From Spinacia oleracea (Eukaryota > Streptophyta > Magnoliopsida > Caryophyllales > Amaranthaceae): 64,000 nt of DNA. Under the pieces are notes generated by a model. That model saw only the letters and a program-made list of their open reading frames with translations. It ran no database searches and had not been told where the DNA came from. Location: assembly GCF_020520425.1 (NCBI RefSeq), contig NC_079487.1:131772385-131836384 (forward strand), given 5' to 3'. The translations under genes were made by a program, and so were the position numbers. Positions 31,701 to 40,800 of the stretch are shown here, one piece after another. How positions within the stretch are numbered: the stretch's first letter is position 1; every line of letters starts with the position of its first letter.

Positions 31701-32841
31701 ACTCATATGGAATACCTTCACTCAATATACGGCAAAGGCAATTCTGAGCACTCATATTGCGTGTGAGGATAAAGCTGATCAATACCATTGGAAGGGTATA
31801 CACGATGATCCTTGCTCTGTGAAAGCAATATATGCTTATCTAGTGGATAAACAGGATGTGAATGGGGCAAGAGTGCAGCAGTCCCGAATGTGGAAAAAAC
31901 TTTGGCATTCGCCTATCATCCAAAAATGGAAGATTTTTATATGGAAAATAATGCACAGGTCACTGCCACTTCGAACAAGGTTGAAGAAAAGAGGTATGAC
32001 AGCTGATTCAACTTGCCCAGTTTGCTTACAGGAAGACGAGTCTGAGGAACATATATTTAGAGATTGCTGGATTGCTAGCACGATATGGAAGGCGAGTTCC
32101 CTTGGCATTACAGTTGACTATGCACAAACAATTACTCTACAAGAGTGGATTAAGAACTTTCTGAATTTTTTCTGGATTGAAGATGGAAGGGAGAGTAATA
32201 GAGCTATGGAATTTGTTGTGGTGTTATGGGCTTTGTGGATCCACAGGAACAATATCGTATTTAAAGGAAGCAAGGTTAGTCCGAATGGTATTATTCAACA
32301 TGTAATGGAATTAAGAAAGATGGCGAACAATGCCATTGAAGAACGTAATAAAATAGAGCTTAGGATGAAAAGAGGTCATTTGCAAGGGGAACAAAACTCA
32401 CAGCAGCAGCAGCATTGCATTACTGGAGTTGTGGGTGCATATAATACAGTAATCACTGTTGATGGAGCCTGGAAGATGAATAAAGAAGTTGCAAGAGTTG
32501 ATGCTGCTATAGGCTGGACCATTGAGGTGAATGGAGAGCTTTTATGGGAAGGAGGTGATAAAGTGTTAACTCATAATGCACTTCAAACGGAAGCATTGGC
32601 TATTCTCACAGGTTTGAAAGAGGCAAAAAATAGGACGCTGTCTAGTGTTATTCTCAGAACTGATTGCAGCAACATAGTGGCCTCCATCAAAAGCTACCCT
32701 AACTGTAAGATGGAAGTAGCTACTTTGTGTTTTGATATTATTAGTATAGCTTCGACCATGGATAATGTAGTTCTTATAAAATGTGATAGGAATGATGTTA
32801 GAAGAGCACATGATCTAGCTAAGAAGGCTAGACTAGGATGA
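28741..32841 (+). CDS. LINE ORF2: endonuclease, reverse transcriptase, zf-RVT and RNase H
   Basis: The frame is 1,366 residues with no break. Residues 1-230 form an apurinic-type endonuclease with N7 (WNCRG), E38 (METK), GDFN at 141-144 and SDH at 226-228. The reverse transcriptase spans about 455-775: KAPGPDG, the FRPISLCNVIYKI region, the catalytic Asp in LKVDMNKAYD (D588), GLRQGDPLSPYLF, and FADD at 693-696. A zf-RVT segment follows (FIWKIMHRSLPLRTRLKKRG, CPVCLQEDESEEHIF). A C-terminal RNase H-like domain starts at VDGAWKMNKE and includes ALQTEALAI and LRTDCSN. Together these enzymes carry out target-primed reverse transcription. Every key residue I can check is present. The start ATG overlaps the preceding stop. 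Confidence 0.95.
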   Translation: MKIMAWNCRGLNNLDGPTVPFLSWTIHQFSPEVVFLMETKADCNVVSKVAYSINYAKFDLVESVSYVGGLAIFWKPSVRVLVVKKSKNFIFCKVTDVEKGDLYEWNLLLIYGSPYVEERFNVWNDIGGVLATATGKVLILGDFNQVEFLNQKKGGSDNIPGRDFFMFWRNYWGLIDLPFQGVQYTWCNNREGNDSIYERLDRGYATEDWLQQYPNSCILNLPILVSDHAPIILDTSPKQEKKKRMHKIDSWCLDFERPQQLIKEGWMRRIQGSPMYACTRRLEHIKKDLFNWTKEFKIANNIIWDEVVKKCSAQQSNLEELNAREEIHSRRDNLDQAIIKLAYWKQRAKGKWLALGDCNTAFFYRCAKSRKARNEIKLLQRSNGEWTSDNTQIKQLIMEHFKSLFKCHESEVQHWQIPHELSGLTAKLTQAHISHLQATFTHAEVQQAVFQMGGLKAPGPDGVPAIFFHKAWDVVGADVTEAVLYFFRTGYLLREWNRTLIALIPKVERPEHPAQFRPISLCNVIYKIVAKCIVNRMKTILNDLVSPFQNAFVPKRLMGDNCLLAHEIITFIKRRKKGLERFAVLKVDMNKAYDRVKWQFIEWLLDTMGFPPTWRHWIMQCITTVSYAILINGEPTEAFNPKCGLRQGDPLSPYLFILVMDLLSKMILKLEEEGNIKGIKITRASPPISHLFFADDSLFCFTANAQSCRKLRNTIDRFCQVTGEAINFDKSNVIFSPNTPERTKGELKNILGTPCTTTLGKYLGTNVEIDGRSSYAFAPLVDKIQKKISSWRYLSLSPAGRLLLINSILATLCSNVLAVFLLPKLIAKKMNSLLMWYWWKATKTSRGVCWVKRKILELPKGMGGLGLRNIEAYNKALLIKQALRIYNNPNSLIARVYTSAYHTSPIEAGMKQKIHPRASWAYRGMCRSIIDARGGFGKSIFGGDTLLGQEQWLPTEKVEFKARSNQEFHGQCVRDLFKPGERVWNAPLIWNTFTQYTAKAILSTHIACEDKADQYHWKGIHDDPCSVKAIYAYLVDKQDVNGARVQQSRMWKKLWHSPIIQKWKIFIWKIMHRSLPLRTRLKKRGMTADSTCPVCLQEDESEEHIFRDCWIASTIWKASSLGITVDYAQTITLQEWIKNFLNFFWIEDGRESNRAMEFVVVLWALWIHRNNIVFKGSKVSPNGIIQHVMELRKMANNAIEERNKIELRMKRGHLQGEQNSQQQQHCITGVVGAYNTVITVDGAWKMNKEVARVDAAIGWTIEVNGELLWEGGDKVLTHNALQTEALAILTGLKEAKNRTLSSVILRTDCSNIVASIKSYPNCKMEVATLCFDIISIASTMDNVVLIKCDRNDVRRAHDLAKKARLG

Positions 32842-32927
32842 ATGTGCTTTAGGTGTGTATTTTCCTTGTTTTGTTGATTGTATCCACTGTCAAAAAAAAA
32901 AAAAAAAAAAAATCTGATAATTTGATA

Positions 32928-33619
32928 ATTTGGTATTCACATGCATTTTAATGATGTATACGAAGTACGATTTCTCACCTTGGCTCACCTTCCTTCCGCC
33001 TTGGATTTATTATCATAACCTTCCTGTTTATTGTATTTGAATTGGTTGTCATATTAATGATTACTTCTTAATTTGCATTTAATGTTGATGATTACTTTTA
33101 GTTTACTATGAGGATCCTTGATGACTTCTTTTTTTCATAGCGATGAATAATATTAACTGGTATTGACCCCGTTATGTTTAAATGTGTGTTTAGTTTTTTA
33201 AATCATTAAAAAAGAGTAAATATATTTTATTCGTGTTAATTAAGAAAATAAAAAACAAAAAAAAATCCTGAAAAAACAAAAAAATAATTTCAATTGATAA
33301 TGCAAATTGCAAACAAAAACTAATTTGGGGAGTGGGGGTCTGACCGTCTGATAGGGAGTTTCAGAGATGGAGTTTGAAGAAGTATTGGGTTTCCATTAGG
33401 TTTTTCAATAATATGCTTAGACATTTGAAGCGAAAGAGATTTCACTAGCATTCGACACAGAATTTCTGTCGTTAGTTTCATGGGAATACAAAGAATTTTT
33501 ACCCGACCAAGAGAACAACTGGGATTTTTTGTTTTAGGGTTGTGAGCACATGCCTCTATTTCTGTTATAACTAGATGTCATATACTTCGTATGATTTCTA
33601 AGTCCTATAGACTTCTACG
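32928..33619. other. Spacer after the LINE
   Basis: It begins with the second copy of the AATTTGGTATTCACATGCAT target sequence and continues as AT-rich DNA with no gene or element ends. Confidence 0.45.
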
Positions 33620-33632
33620 GAGTATCTCATAT

Positions 33633-33760
33633 TTTTTTTTTGGTGCGAATGAGCCACAAGGGCAATATAAATTACAAATGGGGGCGAAGGGATTCGAACC
33701 TGAGACCTATCATACACAGGCCCTCAGTCTTAACCACTGGGCCAAGACATCATTGATACA
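33633..33760 (-). mobile_element. tRNA-derived SINE
   Basis: Read on the minus strand, the element starts near 33760. It has an A box (TGGCCCAGTGGTTAAGAC) and a perfect B box (GGTTCGAATCC) and ends in a poly(A) run (plus-strand T run at 33633-33641). The 13-bp sequence GAGTATCTCATAT stands on both sides (33620-33632 and 33761-33773). At 128 bp with a perfect target duplication it is a complete and probably young insertion. The head resembles a tRNA, but the body does not fold as a functional tRNA gene. Confidence 0.9.
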
Positions 33761-33816
33761 GAGTATCTCATATCATATAACTAACTCTATCTCATGTGAT
33801 GCTCTATCTTATATGA

Positions 33817-34176
33817 TGTTGGGGTGTTAAAATGGGCCCACCATTTTAACCTAAAAGCCAATAAAATCCACTCAAGCCCAATATCCCTTACAAGGCCTCA
33901 AAGGCCCAACAAAGGCACTATATATACCCCTCAAAGGGCAAGGTAAAGGGGTGATTCTCTAACCCTAGAGAAGCCACCCTACTCTCTCTCCCTTAAACAC
34001 CTCATTTTATACATCAATTGTACTGACTTGAGCGTCGGAGGCTCCGCCTCGGGGACCCCCCTTTGGCCCGGAGTTCATCTTGCAGGCACCATACGTGATC
34101 GGAACTCAAGACATCAAGGACGCTCCTTCCATCGTTTCAACCCCGGAACATATGATATCTACGTTATTCTCAACAA
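33817..34176 (+). mobile_element. Probable solo LTR or TRIM of a Ty3/gypsy-like element
   Basis: The segment starts TGTTGGGGTG and ends TTATTCTCAACA, giving TGTTG...CAACA inverted ends. Inside are CACTATATATACCCC (a TATA-like promoter) and ACTTGAGCGTCGGAGG with CTTTGGCCCGGAGTTC. The latter phrase is typical of plant Tat-lineage LTRs. No 5-bp target duplication is evident and no internal domain or second LTR is present. GC content is higher than in the surroundings. Confidence 0.55.
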
Positions 34177-34286
34177 CAATGAGTATCAATAATCACTTAC
34201 CTTGATCATAACAACGTAACCTATATATATTCCACTTGTTCTATAGTGGAAGTTTTTCCTTAAGGGTTATGTCTCTCTTTTGATCG

Positions 34287-34580
34287 ATGCTTAGACCTTA
34301 TCCGATGTTTTGGCTTTTGGTACATGAGAATGGGAGTTTAGGTATGTGAGGGTCACGATGCTTTAACATTGCAACAAATGGCTAAACCATTTGAATACAA
34401 TATTAACAGCTAAAGCCTAAAGGTATGAAGGGCCTCAACCAAAACATTTGGACCTCGGTCCAGAAATCCACCATCTCGGCTTTGGTACCGGACAAGTAAG
34501 AAGAGACAACCATGATTTACTTGAGTGAGCCGACAAGTACCATGGAGTGATTTCTCCCATATTGATCATGCAACTTATTA
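34287..34580. repeat. MITE-like repeat, copy 2 (partner at 19790-20160)
   Basis: It shares TTTGGTACATGAGAATGGGA, CATTGCAACAAATGGCTAA, GGACCTCGGTCCAGAAATCC and ACTTGAGTGAGCCGAC with the copy at 19.8 kb. This copy has an extra block (GAATACAATATTAACAGC) in the middle and lacks the right inverted end. Confidence 0.65.
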
Positions 34581-34639
34581 TTGTATACTGGAATAAAGGT
34601 TAAGTCAAAATTATTACTCCGTATAAAGTTACTTTTTGT

Positions 34640-35640
34640 ATTTTGGAAAGGAAAATTAATTCATAATATAACAAATACATGATAAATTGAATCAAATAAA
34701 GGTTTTCTTCGTCAAAATTGCGGCTGGTGAATAGGTGTTGCACTGCGTCTCTCGTATATAATGTTGGAACATGCGTTTCTATCAGAGATAGGTTTAATGA
34801 TTTGTTGTAGCCGCAAGTATGATTTCCACCTGGTTCATTTTAATGTACTCGGAAAGTTTATAACTGTTGCGATTCCGCATAAAACTTTACCTACGAACCA
34901 ATTCTACATAATACACTACGAGTAAACGACAAACGAAACATACTAACACTAACTCCACCATAGGGAGACTAAAACATATTAGGTGCACCCGGGTATACGG
35001 TGCACGACTAATGAATTAGGATAAATTTCGCCTATATGGTGAAAATTTATTGAATTTAAGAGACAATAGTTGAATTAAATAAAAACAGATGGTGGGAAAT
35101 AGTTTCGGAAATTATACTATTTTGATCTACGACGGCCAAGAAAAAATAAACCATAGAAAAGGAGAAAGGGAGAGATGATGGGAGAGCGGCGAAAATAGTC
35201 CTACTTTGTATAAATTACCTTGGTATAATGAGGTTACTATATAACCCTTTAGAATATTTGTCCATGTAAAAAAATTACTCTCTCCGTCCCAGATTAGTTG
35301 TTACACTTGAAAAAGTAGATGTGATAGGAGTTAGTGGGGTATTTTTTTAATTGAATGAGAGAAGGTGTGGAGACAAAAAAATATTTTTTTAATTAACTGA
35401 GAGAAGGTGATAGGAGTTAGTAGGAAGAGAGACAATATAATAATTGTGGGGTCATTCCTAATTTAGAAGTGTAACAAGTAACAACTAATCTGGAACTGAC
35501 GAAAAAGGAAAGTGTAACAACCAATCTGGGACGGAGGGAGTATGATATAAGAGTTAATTAAAACATATTACGGAGTAGTCGTTATCAAAAATTGAGTAAA
35601 AGTTATCCTAGTATACAATAAGTTTATTATACACCCACTA
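34640..35640. repeat. Dispersed repeat family R, copy 2, split by a Stowaway
   Basis: It is colinear with 25020-25510 on both sides of the inserted MITE at 35278-35540. Shared blocks are TTCTTCGTCAAAATTGCGG, AGAGCGGCGAAAATAGTCC, and the final GTTATCAAAAATTGAGTAA with GTTTATTATACACCCACTAT. No protein is encoded. Confidence 0.7.
35278..35540. mobile_element. Stowaway-like MITE inside repeat R
   Basis: Ends are CTCTCTCCGTCCCAGATTAG and CCAATCTGGGACGGAGGGAG, with TA at 35276-35277 and 35541-35542. The related repeat at 25.4 kb has only a single TA at this point. A second partial copy of the right-end sequence (GTAACAACTAATCTGG) lies just inside the right end. Confidence 0.88.
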
Positions 35641-35651
35641 TAATGCAACAT

Positions 35652-35765
35652 CGAAAATGATAAAGGTCGCAACTTGGAACGTTTAAGCCGTGTCACAATG
35701 ATGCATGACATGTTTATGTGACATGAACATAATTGAAAACTAAAATATTTAACTTATAAAATCCT
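35652..35765. mobile_element. Truncated inverted copy of the MITE at 5942-6272
   Basis: ATGATAAAGGTCGCAAC, GCCGTGTCACAATGATG and GAAAACTAAAATATTTAAC match the reverse complement of the right end of the first copy. The other end is missing. Confidence 0.65.
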
Positions 35766-36154
35766 TTTGAAAGTAAATTGAAACCTGAGTTGCTTATGAA
35801 TGGATTTGGGGTTTTTGGATCTTGTGGTTTTGCCATGGCTTCTGTTATGGCCGCCATTGTTGATGATTAGAATTCTTGATCTGGGTAATTGAGATTACGA
35901 ATGGGGGGAAAGGAAAGTGAAATTAGATCAATGGGTTGAATATTTAGGCATTAATTCAGCATTGTGATTAAAAAAAAGGAGGTTGTATTGGGTCTGTGTT
36001 GTTAGGCCGCTAATCCACAATGACATTTCTCTAGCTACGCCGCTCAATAAGGTCCTTCCTCTACTTCTCTACCCCCAAAGACCTTAAAGTGTGGAGATAT
36101 TTGGTGAATTTTGTTAAACCTCAGGTACATTTCATGAAAAAAATTGAATAATGA

Positions 36155-36327
36155 ATAATTTTTTTTTGTTTTTTGGTGTTAACACCCGGTCCACCCTTAG
36201 GGCTAATCCGGATTCGAGGTGAGTTCTTGGTGGATAGGTTCCAGTCCCTTCTCAATTGTTGTTGCGGGGGATTGAACACGGGCCCCCCATCCCAAATTCA
36301 GCCCCAATCACCACCGAACCAGCAGAC
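36155..36327 (-). mobile_element. Second, older tRNA-derived SINE
   Basis: On the minus strand it has an A-box-like TGGTTCGGTGGT and a B-box-like TGTTCAATCCCC. It ends in an A-rich tail (plus-strand TTTTTTTTTGTTTTTT). Flanks AATTGAATAATGA and AATTGGTATAATGA look like a decayed target duplication. It belongs to a different family from the SINE at 33.6 kb. Confidence 0.65.
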
Positions 36328-36341
36328 AATTGGTATAATGA

Positions 36342-36989
36342 CTGATTTTATTTTATTATCTTTGAAAACACGAGGGTATTTTGTGTATTTCGTTAAACCT
36401 TACGGCCATTTCATAAAAAAATCATTTTTTTCCCGCTCATCTATTTTTTTCTCACCCTCGTATAAAAAGTTTGGATAGATCCAAATAATAAATAATCTCA
36501 TTATATTATCTTCATCCAATGTTTGGATTTTAGAAGTGAGTTGGTTTAAAGTGATTAGATTAATATAAGACCTAAATTATTTTTTGTGCTAAATTTGGTT
36601 CAGGATAATTTTGACAACTCTAATCCAACGACGATATTAAACTTATGTTTGACTGTAGATTGTTCTTGTCTCCCACCCTCCTTCCTATTCGCCCTCTCTC
36701 ATTTTTTTTTCTACTTTCAAATGAAAAATAAAAATAAAAAAGAAAGAAAAGACAAAAAAGGAAATTAAAAGCCGATGCACTCTGTAATACACCAAGCAGA
36801 AGAAGAAAGGAGCGCTGAAGCCAAACATTTATAAAAACCCATGTTCATAATGTAATACTCCGTACTTATATTTCTTAATTATATTAATTGCGAATAATAA
36901 AATCCTAATTTCACCCTAAAATTACGTAATTGGTGAAATTAAATATCTGTACTTGAGTTCTAAGAAAAAAATATCCAGCTGCCCGTCAA
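36342..36989. other. Region upstream of the FAB1-type gene
   Basis: AT-rich sequence with no element that I can define. The promoter of the kinase gene must lie here, since a non-coding first exon seems to end at 37087. Confidence 0.4.
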
Positions 36990-37087
36990 ATTTTTGAAAT
37001 TCAAGTTTATCGTTTGATCAATTTCGAAGATAAGAAAATAAGATAAATTTTTGAAAGGCGGCGATCATTGTTTACATCTCAATCAAG

Positions 37088-37421
37088 GTATACAGAGTTA
37101 TACGATTTGGGATTTTTAATTATAATATTTTTGAGTTTATATTTGAGTTTGTATATGATTTATGACGTGAATTTGAATTAATTTGGTAATTATCTGAAAT
37201 GTTTTTTTAATTAATATTTTGTTTGAGTAAGAGGTTTTTTTATTTGTATAATAATTGGAGGTTTTTTTTTTTATTATTGATTTCGCGTCAAGAAGGTTTT
37301 GATGACAGATTGAAAGCGTGTTTATAAGAACATATATTTCTGGGTTTTTGAATGTTGTTTTATAAGTTCGAATTTGTGTATATTGTGAGTTTTTAGGGTT
37401 TTGTGTTTATTTTGATTGCAG
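37088..37421 (+). other. Probable 5' UTR intron of the FAB1-type gene
   Basis: ATCAAG|GTATAC at 37087/37088 and a T-rich tract ending TTTGATTGCAG at 37421 form a good donor and acceptor 741 and 407 bp upstream of the start codon. A leader intron is common in plant genes. Transcript data would be needed to confirm it. Confidence 0.55.
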
Positions 37422-37828
37422 GCGAGTTTACTTTTATAGCTACATTGTTCAAGCATCTGGGTATACATTTGAAGTATTACTCTGAAGAATCCTCATTCGA
37501 GTCTCTTCTGATTCGGGTTTCTTTGGTTAGAGACCTTTGGAGGAGACAACGGTGCTGGCTTGGTAGATCATTCTAGAGCTTGAATGCAATTATTGCTTGC
37601 TGCTGAAACTGGGATTTGGCATTTGATGCGGGAATTGTTGTTTGTGTATGGGAAGTTTGAATTGTTTCCTTGACAATCTTTTTCTTGGATTAATTACTCC
37701 TTAGTTTTTAGGCGAATTTGAGTTCGTTCATTCTCAAGGCATTGCCCTTTTGATGTTGGATGGCCAACAGGTCATTGTGCATCAAAATGTGCATTGCAGA
37801 ATGAGTTGGGAAAGAGGATTTTCAGTAA

Positions 37829-40800
37829 ATGGACGAGTCAAACAAGAAAGACTTTGATCTATTTGCCTTTCTGAAATCTTGGTTTCCGTGGCAGAACAAA
37901 TCTGCAAATGTCCCGAGGGACTTTTGGATGCCTGATCATAGTTGTAGGGTATGCTATGATTGTGATGCCCAGTTCACAGTATTCAATCGTAGGCACCATT
38001 GCAGGATTTGTGGCAGAATCTTTTGTGGAAAATGTACAGCAAATTCAGTTCCAGCTAATAGTCTCAAACCCAGTACTTTGCTGGATGAGTGGGAGAAGGT
38101 AAGGGTTTGCAACTATTGTCTCAAAGAATGGGAGCAAGGTTCCACTAGTATTGGTCGTGGAGCTCACCAAGTTACAGAGCGTTGTAGCGATACCAGCTCA
38201 AGGCCCAGTGAATCTGGTTATGATAGCACTATTACTATTTGTTCAATGTCATTTGGTATCTGTGAACAATCTTCTGATTGCCTTTCTCATAGTCCATATC
38301 AATCAGCATTGATGGATCCGTCTGTAGATGTTCTGGGCACAGATGGATCAGGAAGGAGCAATTATACTGCCCCCTATGCAGATGATTCATCTCTAAATCA
38401 ATGTGCATCGGGTACAAACAGGTTCAATCCCTTCTCTTTATTGCTTAAAGAAATTCCTTGATGTTTGCTGTTGTGTGTAAATAAGTTGTTCAAAATGTCA
38501 TCTGGAAAAGAAAGAAAAAAAGAAGGATCAAACACTCTTGCTCACTCTTGTCTTTGTCATTTGAGATCCATATTTCAGTATGTTTGCTTGAACTTCAGAT
38601 TTACAGGGCAACACATTAGTTCTTAGGACCTTTTAGAATTCATATTTAAAGAGTTACTGTATATTGTTTCTTTTGCATCTCTGAAGAGAAAATTGATGTT
38701 GCAATTCTCAAACTAGTTGCCACTGAATTTTAATAACCTGCAAAACATTACACAGTTTGCATTTCTTTCCAGTCGCTTGAAGCTAATGTCATTTCCCCTT
38801 TGAACAATGATGCTCTTACTCTGTTGTATCGTTTCACTCCAACATAATGCATACACCTTGGACATATATTGCTTGATTGGTGTTGATAAAAATTTGTATT
38901 TTTTAGGAGTGATGATGATGACGACAATGATGATCTCTTTGATGTTTATGATATGGATTCAAACTCAACGCGTTGTTCACAGGCTAATGACTACTATGGT
39001 CCATTGGAATTCAATGCGATGCAAAATGCCTATGAGTCACAAAATCATGTTCCTGATATGGATTTTGGTGACACAAATTGCTTTAGTAGCTCTGGTTTTC
39101 AGGGAAGTTATGACTTGCAAGATTATGATGAACACCAACAGGTTAGGAAGAAGGAAGATAATGGTTTTGGCGATGAATGCGAAGCACCCTCATCTATGTG
39201 CACTGTTGAGGATGTTAGCAGTGAGCCTGTTGATTTTGAAAACAACGGACTTCTTTGGATTCCGCCTGAACCTGAGAATGAAGAGGATGATAGAGATGCT
39301 GGCTTGTTTGATGATGATGATGATGATGCCTCAGGAGAGTGGGGTTATTTGCGCACTTGTAGCAGTTTCGGAAGTGGTGAGTGTCGTGAAAAGGAGAGGT
39401 CTGGTGAAGAGCAGAAGAAGGCCTTGAAGAATGTAGTCGATGGGCATTTTAGGGCTCTAGTATCACAACTTCTGCAGGTTGAAAACATTCCAGTTACTGA
39501 AGATGATGTCAGAGAGAATTGGTTAGAAATTATTACTGGTCTTTCCTGGGAGGCTGCTACACTTCTAAAGCCTGACACAAGCAGAGGTGGGGGGATGGAT
39601 CCTGGTGGTTATGTGAAGGTGAAGTGCATAGCCAGTGGACGTCGCTCTGAGAGGTAAGAGAGTTTTGTTAGCTTAATGATACAGAAGATGTATATCTTTG
39701 TGGAATGCATTACCTTATCCTTTTCCTTGTTTACTACTTTCCTGATCCACATTGTTTTTCTTAGTATGGTTGTCAAAGGAGTTGTGTGCAAAAAAAATGT
39801 GGCCCATCGTCGGATGACTACAAGAATTGAGAAACCTCGTCTCATGATCCTTGGTGGAGCTCTTGAATATCAGCGGGTTTCCAATTTGCTGTCAAGTTTT
39901 GATACTCTTCTACAGCAGGTTCTGAACTTCTTTTCTATTTTTATTCCGCTATCAGATGCGATGATTGCTGATTTTTTCTAGCCACCTCTCAAATTGTTAC
40001 ATTTTTATTTATCAGGAAACGGATCATTTGAAGATGGCAGTTGCAAAGATTGGTGCTCATCATCCTAACGTCTTGTTGGTAGAGAAGTCAGTTTCTCGAC
40101 ATGCACAAGAATACATTCTTGAAAAGGATATCTCTCTTGCTCTCAATATCAAAAGACCACTTCTTGAGCGTATAGCACGCTGTACAGGAGCTCAAATAGT
40201 TCCCTCAATCGATAATCTTTCTGCTCAAAAGATGGGGCATTGCGGCCTTTTTCATGTGGAGAAGTGTTTTGAAGATCATGGCTCTGCTGGTCAAGATGGG
40301 AAAAAATTGACAAAGACATTGATGTACTTTGAAGATTGCCCAAAGCCCCTGGGTTTCACAGTAAGTCCTGAAATTTGATGCAATAGTTGTCCAAAAATTT
40401 TGCTCGTTAGTTAGATACTTTGAGCCTTTAGTTGTTTAAAGCTGCAATGATCCTTCAATTTTTTGGAGATGAAAAAATCTCTTATGTGATTTTCAACATG
40501 CTTGCTCAAAGAAGCTAAGCTCAAGTCTTGTTCTTAATGATATCTGTTTTCCCCTTATCCCTCGAATACCACTTATTTTAACCTCTTTTGAACTGAAAAG
40601 GTGATTAATTATGGTCTCCACACATGTTTACTATGGTTAATTTTCCGTATTCAGTGTGGGACCCACTGTTGACGGGGTACAGAAAGGTCAAAAGTTCAAA
40701 CTTCAAAGCTACATGGGCTTCCTTCTAAATTCTAATAATTAGAAACTAGTTAAGAAATTACTTCCAAATTTGCAGAATACAAATAAGAACTGTTAGTAAC

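Larger units (their letters stand above)
25644..32912 (+). mobile_element. Nearly full-length L1-type LINE retrotransposon
   Basis: The element has a 5' leader of about 450 bp, ORF1 (26099-27985), a same-frame continuation (27998-28744), ORF2 (28741-32841), a short 3' untranslated region and a tail of about 21 A at 32892-32912. A 15-16 bp direct repeat flanks it. The target itself held a duplicated AATTTGGTATTCACATGCAT sequence, one copy now left of the element and one right. All ORF2 catalytic motifs are present, and the only visible defect is the stop inside ORF1. The intact duplication and tail indicate a recent insertion. Confidence 0.93.

Noticed and set aside
33640-33756. Functional tRNA gene
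   Set aside because: The A and B boxes are present, but the element ends in poly(A), has a target duplication and lacks a full cloverleaf; it is a SINE.
38422-38461. Continuation of FAB1 exon 1 to a stop at 38461
   Set aside because: Splicing after AAACAG at 38421 joins in phase to the acidic SDDDDDN exon expected for the family; the open tail is intronic.
38807-39427. 206-residue Met-rich plus-strand frame
   Set aside because: Frame-shifted shadow of FAB1 coding exon 2; GATGATGAT repeats read as Met-Met-Met.
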